Positions 55,933-64,000 of a stretch of DNA of 64,000 bases are shown here, in pieces. The stretch comes from Nereocystis luetkeana. Its lineage: Eukaryota; Sar; Phaeophyceae; Laminariales; Laminariaceae. The notes under the pieces are model-generated. The model was not told where the DNA came from and did not search any database. It saw only the letters and a program-made list of their open reading frames with translations. A program made the position numbers and the translations under genes. The stretch is from assembly GCA_031213475.1 (NCBI GenBank), contig JARUPZ010000011.1, positions 1-64,000 on the forward strand. Reading direction: 5' to 3'. Numbering within the stretch: position 1 is the stretch's first letter; each line of letters opens with the position of its first letter.

Positions 55933-58893
55933 ATGTACGGTTTCGGACGAATACTGCAGAGGCCTCACCTATGTGTACTCGCTCTTCTCCAAGGGTTGAC
56001 ATGTGGTGTGACAGTCGGGCGAAGCCAAACAGCAGAGACAATCCGGGTAGTCCAAGACGTGAGTGTCAAGACGGACGTTTTCTCCCCGACATGGTTGGAG
56101 CAGTACACCAAGGCAGCACCCGAGTGTACGCTGGGTAGGGGGAGCTACACATGGCGAGAGTGCGGCCTCGGCAGCAATATCAACAGTGAGTAACTAAAAG
56201 GATGCTCTTCGCGACCCTGGAAAAATACAGCAATGTCGAGTGTACCTCTATCGCCACTCTACGGTTGGGCCCAAACAATGTGATGTTCCATGTTCCTCTA
56301 GAAACTTCAAATCAGCCGTACCTACTGCTGTAGTGCCCACGAGTGCCGCGTTTGCCCCTCTGTGTTACCCTGGGGGCCATAAGTCGACCCCTGTCTCCTA
56401 TTGGCACGTGGTGAAACTACAGGGTTTCTGTGTGTGATCGGTTACCTGAAGGAGGTGTCAGTAGTAATCATCGGATGGTGCGTGACATAACGTAGAGCCC
56501 CGACGTATATTGAGGCCACATTCAAGCGCACGAACCAGGCGTATGCCGGTAACGTTTACCGCTCGGACTCGGTTGCAGACAATGACATCATGCCCAAAGG
56601 CCTTACTCCTGGCACCCCACTGAGCGCCTGGTGCCCTGAACGACAATGCCCTTCTTTGCTACTGCTCACTACTTTCCTTTGGGTTCCGTTCGATATCGAC
56701 GACGCGGTGGCGACACTTGACATATATGCCTCACGCTAGCCATGGGTAGAAAATGATGACGTAACCTGTAAAGTGCTCTTCCACCCGTTTCCCGCACTCA
56801 AACGTCGCGTGTGTTTCAGACATGCTCAACTCCTGGGTGTATTACCTTGCAGTGGAAGACTGGAACGACATATCTCTTATATGCGACGACAACCAGTTCC
56901 AAAGCATGAACTGCTTCAATGCGAGTGGGGGTTTGGTGTCTCACGGCTGGGGCTGCTTATTTAGCAGCATGCCACACATGTGCGTCTTCGATACAGCCGA
57001 GGTCAGTTTGGGAAGCCGTTGATATTTTTTTTTTCAGGATGATGGCGGTACGGCATGAAGTTGAGCCACACACTGTACGAAAGAGCACTCTGTTTTGTGT
57101 CGTCCCTCTTCAATCTGCCCTTGAGTCTCTTGCGAGTACTGGCGTTCGCTATGATGGGGAAACATCACTTTAACGCTGAAGCACCCTCATATCCCTGCGA
57201 CAGGCCTGGACAAACCACTCTATTTCGGCAAATGTTTCAGATGAAGACCTACATACGGCCGCCGGTTGCACGTTTGAGGAAATCCGCAGCTCGACATCTA
57301 GCATCGTCAACTCTCTCCAGGACCTGAACATCGATCATTTAGGCGCTTTGTCAGTGAGCTTCGACAATATTTATGGGTAGATGTAAGAAGAGCTCACCAA
57401 TAGGTGACCCCCCCCGTCACGACCGCGTGAAATAAATCACGTGCATAGGCCTGTAGAAGTCTGTACATATTGTAGCCAAAACATGATCCGTGGTGGAGAT
57501 CAAGTCTAAGAACCTGAGGTTTGGGGGGAAATGTCTGAGGTTTTCCAAGCAAACCGTCAGCTGTTTCGGGCGGATGTGGAGCCTCACGCTCTTACCGCAA
57601 TCTGGCAGCACGGCAGCTATGACAACGCAGCTAAATCGTCTCGGTATTTGGTTGTGATATGCAATCTGGGTGGCGTGCACTATACATGCCGACCTAGTCC
57701 TTGCACGTTTTGCCCCGTCATGTTTCAGGTGATGGCCAAATATCTATGGAGTTACATGACGCCTTGGGTCCGAAACGACGTGAACTTTGTGATCCACACA
57801 CAGAAGGTGGTCGAAGGGTTGCCCTTCTTGGGAATGCACGTCCGACGTGGAGATAAGCTAGCAAACGAGGCCAAGGCGATTGACGTCAAGGTTCGTTCCG
57901 CACAGATGTTATTCCGGAATTTAATTGTGGCCTAGATCTGAGTCACCTCACCTCTTTGGTAAGCAGAACATGAAATTGTTGAAACGCCGGTAAGGCCACT
58001 ATGTTTTGTTTGAACAAATATATATATACATATATATACCCTGGAACACTTTCACATGCATGTTGCTCATATCTCTAGGAATACTTGAAGGCAGCGGTTA
58101 CCTACCTTGATGACGAAACTACTTCAACGGGAGTGGATGGCATCAAAGCCATATGGGTGGCCTCCGATACTCCGGAAATTGCGGATGAGGTTCGTACACT
58201 CGCCCCCGCGTACTTTCCCAACGTACCCATGGAGACCATCGTGTACGTCGGACACGGGTTGGAAGGAAGTTCGTTCTCCACGGTACAGGTGTGTTTTGCG
58301 GCACTTGGAAGATTATCCCATTTTCCCACTCTTTTAAGCGGCGACGACACAGCTGAATTGTCTCGCCCAAGGTGAAACCTTGATGCGCGGCGGGAACGTC
58401 ACGATATAGAATTCGCCTTGAACGGGGTACCCGCCTACCAGACATCTGATCAGTTTTTATGTTTTCACAAAATGCCAAGGAAGACCGTGCGCAGATACAA
58501 CTCAATTCGCCGTCCAAAAGCATGTTCGGATTGAACAGAACTCACGAGATCGGGGGCCCCACTTGCTCTGAAGCTGGCAAACAATGTCACGCACATACAT
58601 GTAGAGTTTGCTGGGAGAAATGAGCATATCTCATCCAGCTTTCCGCCCGTCCCCTTTGTCGACCCGCCGCGTTCTTGCTCTACTTTCGCAAGGATTACGG
58701 GTCATTCGTCTCTTTTCTGGCAGACCTCGAGAAGCTGGCGGCAGCTGAGCTTTTTGTCGGTACCTTCAGCTCCAACGTTGCGAGACTCGTGGTGCTGTTT
58801 CGGGAGAGTTTGGGTAAACCTCGAAAGTCGAGCATTAGCTTGGACGTTCCCTCATGGTACCCAGCGAGACAGCGTAGTCTTCAGGTGGACTAA
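55933..58893 (+). CDS. GT23-family alpha-fucosyltransferase-like protein (FUT8-like), seven exons
   Basis: Exons 55933-56185, 56820-57001, 57204-57353, 57519-57650, 57729-57890, 58079-58288 and 58693-58893 total 1,290 bp, 429 residues plus stop. All six introns are GT-AG and phases agree. Exon 1 gives a type II signal-anchor-like start (LCVLALLQGLTCGV). Exon 2 has GWGCLFSSMPHMCVF, comparable to the Gly-Cys..Leu-His stretch of FUT8. Exon 5 has the donor-binding motif GMHVRRGDK after KYLWSYMTPW. Exon 6 has IWVASDTPEIADEV, and exon 7 LFVGTFSSNVARLV, the second and third fucosyltransferase motifs. By family knowledge it would transfer fucose from GDP-fucose in the Golgi, to an N-glycan core or another polysaccharide; the acceptor is unknown. 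Exons 5-7 are firm; exons 3 and 4 rest on phase and weaker similarity; exon 1 could be replaced by another start. No domain is missing, but at 429 residues it is shorter than animal FUT8. Confidence 0.82.
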
Positions 58894-59800
58894 GGGTTAG
58901 CCTCATACTGTGCGCAAAGCATGCTTGACCCTCCGTTGTATTGCAACTATTGGGTTTTGGCAGGGGGTGGGTTTTAATTGCGATGTTGATCTGTAGGTGT
59001 AGCCTCTAGTTGGTTGGATGCTTTCGCAGTACGGGTGTGGCCACAACTTAATCCATACTGATTGATGTTGAACGCTTTACAATCAAGCACTGACTGAGGT
59101 CTGGGGCTCACACGGGGCATTCGATTGCAAATTGGGCTGGTCTACCGACAATCCATACTTCTGACAGCGGACCAGGATTGGTAAGAGCGAAGGGTGCTAC
59201 CAGGTAACTTATGTTCTGGGAGCGTACGAAACTCCCCTACCGTTCAAAATATAGCGCTACTATGATATTCAGCATTTATCTGTCCAAACCTGGTGCGAGG
59301 CGCTTCGTCTTCACACTCTCGTGAATTTACCGTGAATCACCAACGTGTCAAGTAAATACGACGTTTGGTAAACGCGCCCATTTTCTCCGAGGCTTCACAC
59401 CGTTGATAGACATTTTCGTTGATGGAGAGTGATAGGAAACTCGCACCAGCAGGTTTCTGTCTTGATCGATGTTGGGATTGTTAAACAGCAGAGGATGCGG
59501 TCATCGCCGCATACTACTGAAGCATGATTGAAACTGACATATGTTCGCGGTGTATTTCGGTATGTTTTATTCGTAAAGCGTAGTCTATACTAGCAATAAT
59601 AATAGTCGTCGCAATCACGTATTCAGCGTGGTATAGTACAGTAGTAGCGGTATCGCCGTACTAGAACGATAGGAGAGTGCTTGCTTTGGTCGAGGATCGG
59701 GCAGTCGCTACATTGAGAATATCACGTGGAATGGGTATTGCCACGAGCGAGTTGACGCTTTCCCCGCGTCCCCGCGCAAGCATCAACAGATAGGGGACAA
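58894..59800. other. 3' flank and spacer
   Basis: No gene or repeat recognised; no AATAAA-type signal stands out. Confidence 0.35.
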
Positions 59801-59819
59801 GGTTATGGTTAGGGTTAGG
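59801..59819. repeat. Interstitial telomere repeat
   Basis: GGTTATGGTTAGGGTTAGG, about three hexamers with one variant, G-rich on the plus strand. Confidence 0.75.
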
Positions 59820-62800
59820 CCGGTCAATGCTTTGCCTTGTAGGGTACACATAGCCGTGGAAAGTGTATTTGCCGAGTTGATAATGAGTGTATACACCCCG
59901 AAAACTCTCTCACATAGTCTAGGTTATGTTTTTGACCCACAATAAGCCTTTTTAGCATTGCACATCTTATATCCTTTGCGAGCACAAGCCAGGTTGTGTA
60001 ACCACTACCAGCGCAAAGCTTGTGCTTGTCGCCTTTCATCCTAGTAGAGGCCACGGGGTGCGCCCTCTCCTCGTTTAAAAAAGTGAAGATATTTACACCG
60101 CCCGCCTTTTTACGGGGACGCTGGCACGCGCAGGAATACGTCGCCAAGTGCTTGCGCGTAGGGGTTTCGGCAACATGTACCCAACACTTGGAAGTACAGT
60201 TATGAGGGATTTGCAATCAAGATTCATGTATCGTGGTTGTAGAATGGTCGACGCAAGTGTACCGAGGATCCTGAGCTTTTTCGCCCATATCTGCGCTTTC
60301 TTGGGCCCAATGACCTACTACCCATCATGGGAACGAAGCTTTGCGCCAGACAGCATCTTGGACGGCGACTTCCTACGAGTTATACCACCCCCTTAGGAAG
60401 GAGCAGTCTTCTAGTCAAGGCTATATCTTCATCGGGGATGTGGCCATTATTTGTGCTATGCTCCCTTGAGTAAAAGGAAACATTTTAGCTTTTTTTGCGT
60501 TTTTTTTGTGGCATTCGCTCGCTACTTCGAATACACCGAAACATATCGTGTGTTGTTCATAGCTGCCTACGACTGCCGCCTGCCCCCCCCCGACGCGCTC
60601 ACAAACGCCGTCCTGATCATCCCTCACTTTCGCGGGCTGGAGTTTTCTGTCAAGAGCTGTAGCCGTCGGCAAGTAAAGTGCAAACGTTCTATTGTTGGGG
60701 TTTGTTTCTTATCTTATTTTGTGCACCCCAATGTTCGACCAATCGCGACAACTGGAGCACCTCTTGGTCGAGGTGTAGGCCTCTGTTGACAACCTGCGGG
60801 GAGTCGATTGCGAGAGAACCCCAACCTGCGCTGTGATGAACCCCTCCCACGTCACGGTCGCTCTCTAATGAGCACGAACCCGAGCCAAATGTTTGAACAA
60901 AGCGTGTTAATATAGCGGGTTTTTTTCTTTTGCGACAAAACATCTATTAATAGATATTAGAGTCACTTGAAACCCGGGAACCAGGGGACGCTTGGGTGCC
61001 ATCGCCCCTTTGAGGCATAACCTTTAGTTCCTATTCAATACCGGTGGCGTGCAGCAGTAGTGATTTTCGTCCTCTGCCACGTACGCAGGTAGAATGTAGT
61101 ACCACCTGGAGAGTACACTGGCCAACATAGGCCTCCACCCTAGTTTGTTTTGTCATCCGTTTTCGACTGATAGATTGTAGTTTGCACTTGCTTGGTGTTG
61201 AGTGCATCGTTGTCGTGTGTGTCTTGTTGAACACGGTTTATACGGGTAGCTCGACGGCGCAACCGGGGATTTTGATATATCACACCTACATCCCCCCCGC
61301 ACACTGTCAGGCGTCAAGACAAACAAAATATCTGGTTTGTGTGTGTGTGGCTGGCGGTCGGTGTGATGTGTGTGATTCGTGTGACAGCGACAGCGATCCG
61401 ATGCAAATTCCCTCGCATAAAGTTCAAAAACGTTCAAGCTGATCACGTCCCTCGTATGAATACGACATATAATGGCTGGTGTTATTCTCCTTCGCTGTTT
61501 GGTTGTACACTGCGTGGTCATGTGACTAACGATTTTACAAAGCTGGCACGTACTTGTGGTTCAGCGCAGTCTTACCGTTCCACGGCTTTAAAAGGCATTC
61601 CATGCTGGAGTATGTGAGTGTCGAAGACTGTTCGCGATGTTTTCGACAGTAGCGCCCAGAACACGACGAAAGCAGGTAAGGACGCGAGGTTTTAAGGACA
61701 CAAGACACGGTCAGTGCTTGGTTTCCCTCACAGACTATCGTCGCAAGGGCAAGGGTCGACATTAATTTATACATAGTTTGCGCCCAAGTTCGGCGACCTA
61801 TTACAATGTGCTTAAGCAAGAACTTAGCGCACTCAACATAGCATGCCTCTTATTTCTCCCACCAGGTTGTTCGTCCATCGTAGCTCTTATGAACCGCTCA
61901 CCACAGGTACAGTCGTTGTCGCTTTACAGGCCTACAGGTAGCCACCCAGCAAGTAGTACCTGTATTAGAGTACTAAGGAAGGTTCAGGGCGGGGAAAACG
62001 CCTAACTACCATCTCCTGTGTTCAACTTTATAGGGTGTTTCCAAATAAATGCGTAGAGAGAAGGGGCGGGGTCAAGTACCTCAGTCACCAGTCGGGAGGG
62101 TCGAAGTCGAGTAATTCGACGTGAGGTGTTGAGGGAAGAAATACGCCCCCCCTTCAGTAGCACGTCAATTGTTTGTGAGTGTATTGGACTACGTCTATAC
62201 GCATGCGTGTACGGTAATACAGTAGTATCACCAGATAGGTACATGTATCACTTTCATCGCTCCAATACAGCAGTAAATGTATGCATCGCGGGGTGTTTTG
62301 TAGTGTATTGCTGTTTCACTTTGCCCCCCCCCCCCGATAAGTGTCCATGACGTAACTTGTACACTCTAATATAGGGCTTGGGGATATCTGACTAAATCAA
62401 AACAGCATGTATTGATGTCGTCTACATCAATCCCTAGGTTGGATTGCAGCAGGATACTGGGTCAGCGAAGCGACCAGCACCGAGCGAGGCAGTCCACCGT
62501 ACGACCACCAATCGCGCGCCCCCGGCTGGTGCAGGGGGGGGGGCAGGAGGCCTCGCCGGAAGCCTGATTTCGCTCTGTGGCGCACTCAAACCCGCATTGG
62601 CCTGGGGCGGTTGCGGTCGTCGACACGAAACAAGTATGAACACATTGTGGCGAGACAAATGGATATCGCATGTGTCCACGATATGACGATCTTCATTTGT
62701 TTTCCTTTAGCCGGTGCAGTGTTAATCGCCCTTGTTTTAATACCTGGTATGTAGTCCTACTGCATCCCTATCACGCATCGGACACACAATAGTCGGCTCT

Positions 62801-63275
62801 CGCCAGCAAAGCAAACACAAGAACACACAGACAAATGGAAAGCGAAGCGAAAACCAAGTAAAAAAAACGATGTAACTGCTGTGCAACGAATGCTGTGTAA
62901 ATTATGTAACCGGTATTTAGTACCTGGTAAGAGGTACTCATCTACGAGGAACAGATCAAACATGATACAAGTGGAAGAAAGGAACGCGTCGACACTCCCA
63001 GCAGCCCACGGGTGGCGGAGAGTTCCTCCTGAATTATCTATCCACCGGGAATGCTTGTGGTGGGCTTCAGTAACAAATACGACGTGTTTGTTGGACGTAG
63101 TTGAAAAAGAAAACACTGCTGGCGAACGTACTGACCACGTCAATCAGTAGACCACTACTACCGGTACATACTGTTGCAGTGGCAAACCCTACCGGCCACT
63201 TGCATTTGTCGTGTCCGCATCGTTGATATCGAATCATTGAGCAGAAGCCCCTGCAAGCCAAACTACTGTGGGTTC
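59820..63275. other. Gene-poor stretch
   Basis: Frames up to 130 codons overlap on both strands. One plus-strand frame (60148-60396) has a reasonable composition (MYPTLGSTVMRDLQSRFMYR, then FFAHICAFLGPMTYYPSW) but no domain; it may be an isolated exon. GC-rich 62450-62640 is open in several frames by composition. Confidence 0.35.
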
Positions 63276-63295
63276 GGGTCAGGGTGAGGGTTAGG
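63276..63295. repeat. Degenerate interstitial telomere repeat
   Basis: GGGTCAGGGTGAGGGTTAGG: telomere-like with variants, G-rich on the plus strand. Confidence 0.5.
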
Positions 63296-63349
63296 AGGTC
63301 AAAATTAATGGTCAATTCCAAATACGAGTACTAAGATTCTGTAGTCGTC

Positions 63350-63419
63350 ACCGCCGGTGGGTCGTGATCCCACTCCTCTCTGCGTGAGCAGAGTGTTCTA
63401 ACTGGTAAACTACGACGGC
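63350..63419 (-). tRNA. tRNA-Val(CAC)-like sequence, probably a pseudo-tRNA
   Basis: The minus strand folds as a cloverleaf: acceptor GCCGTCG with CGGCGGT, D arm GTTT..GAAC, anticodon arm CTCTG..CAGAG around CTCACG, and T arm GTGGG..CCCAC. The A-box region TAGTTTACCAGTTAGA is fair. The anticodon loop is one base short and the T loop reads ATCACGA instead of TTCGANN, so it is more likely a decayed tRNA or a SINE head than a working gene. Confidence 0.4.
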
Positions 63420-64000
63420 TGGAGTGTGTGACAACTCGGAGTGAGACAGCAATCCGATGACAAGGGAGAGACGAGAAGTCGTAGACAAGTGAGAGCGGAG
63501 GGGCGAGCAGTTGTCGTTGCTGCCACGGCGCTCGGGTCAAAGGACCATCCAGCGGGGCTTTCCTAAGTCCCGCTGCGGAGAATCCGCCAGGCAGAATAGC
63601 CGCCGCGGAGGATCCGTCAGAGGAACGTAGAGGAGAAGGTTCCGTGGCGAGGTCTCGACGTGACAATCTCCCGAGTTCCCGAGGAGAGCTTCGAGAACGA
63701 GTTTCCCGAAGATGCAAGGGGTTTCGACTTATATGAGTAGGCGTGTTGGTTCCGGGGACATGGTATCCACATCACCCCCTAGTTTTGGTGGTGATAGAGC
63801 TCGCACTCCACCAAAACTTGAAAGTAATGGAACCAGAGACAAAGGGTTACAACACGTCTAGTTGACATTGTATACTTCCAGTGGCGATTCGCTTAACGCC
63901 TGGAGTTTTTATACACTCATTTTGACAAGGCAAGAGAAATATCTTTGCCAGACATATAAAATGTCAGACATGACAGCAGGACATACCTTCTGCTGTAGTA
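63420..64000. other. Right-end stretch with a hairpin
   Basis: 63781-63818 has 11-bp perfect arms AGTTTTGGTGG/CCACCAAAACT around a 16-base loop. A 128-codon Arg/Ser-rich minus-strand frame overlaps the tRNA-like sequence and is not believed. Confidence 0.4.

Noticed and set aside
63420-64000. LTR-like region suggested by GGTATCCACATCACCCC
   Set aside because: No second copy is in the window and no TG..CA ends could be set.

Overview
The window is one chromosome end of a eukaryote. It opens with about 4.5 kb of CCCTAA telomere repeat (the TTAGGG type), followed by a subtelomeric tandem repeat, and then about 58 kb dominated by repeats and mobile-element debris. Genes are sparse and spliced with GT-AG introns. 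The TTAGGG telomere, small exons, a family-GT23 fucosyltransferase-like gene and a mix of SINE, MITE, LTR and PIF/Harbinger remnants fit a photosynthetic stramenopile, with a brown-algal relative as my best guess. That placement is inference; no ribosomal or organellar marker is present to settle it.

Layout: 1-4470 telomere; 4471-5372 degenerate telomere and a TAS-like tandem repeat; 5373-7303 spacer with one possible exon remnant; 7304-10602 (minus) a convincing five-exon zinc-finger gene; 10850-11191 (minus) a zinc-finger-like exon; 12698-13064 (minus) a broken PIF/Harbinger transposase; 13738-14460 nested palindromic repeats; 14890-16342 a long dispersed repeat and a tRNA-derived SINE; 16377-23536 an LTR element with near-identical 563-bp LTRs and a CCGA target duplication but no recognisable pol; 23629-31330 a patchwork of repeats, minisatellites and a 52-codon repeat remnant; 31430-45140 further minisatellites, three more SINE copies, two copies of a terminal-inverted-repeat element, piggyBac-type MITE copies and a 650-760-bp repeat; 45141-55900 mostly degenerate repeats; 55933-58893 (plus) a seven-exon GT23 fucosyltransferase-like gene; 58894-64000 mostly featureless, with a tRNA-Val-like sequence near the end.

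The two good genes do not form a pathway. The zinc-finger gene belongs to a family that I associate with repetitive, transposon-like proteins of fungi and algae. The GT23 gene would encode a Golgi sugar transferase. The main biology of the window is structural: telomere repeats embedded inside dispersed repeats, a shared GGCGGGACGGGACGGTAA minisatellite in four arrays, and a 9-bp word (TACCWGGTA) that is strongly over-represented and often sits at repeat boundaries.
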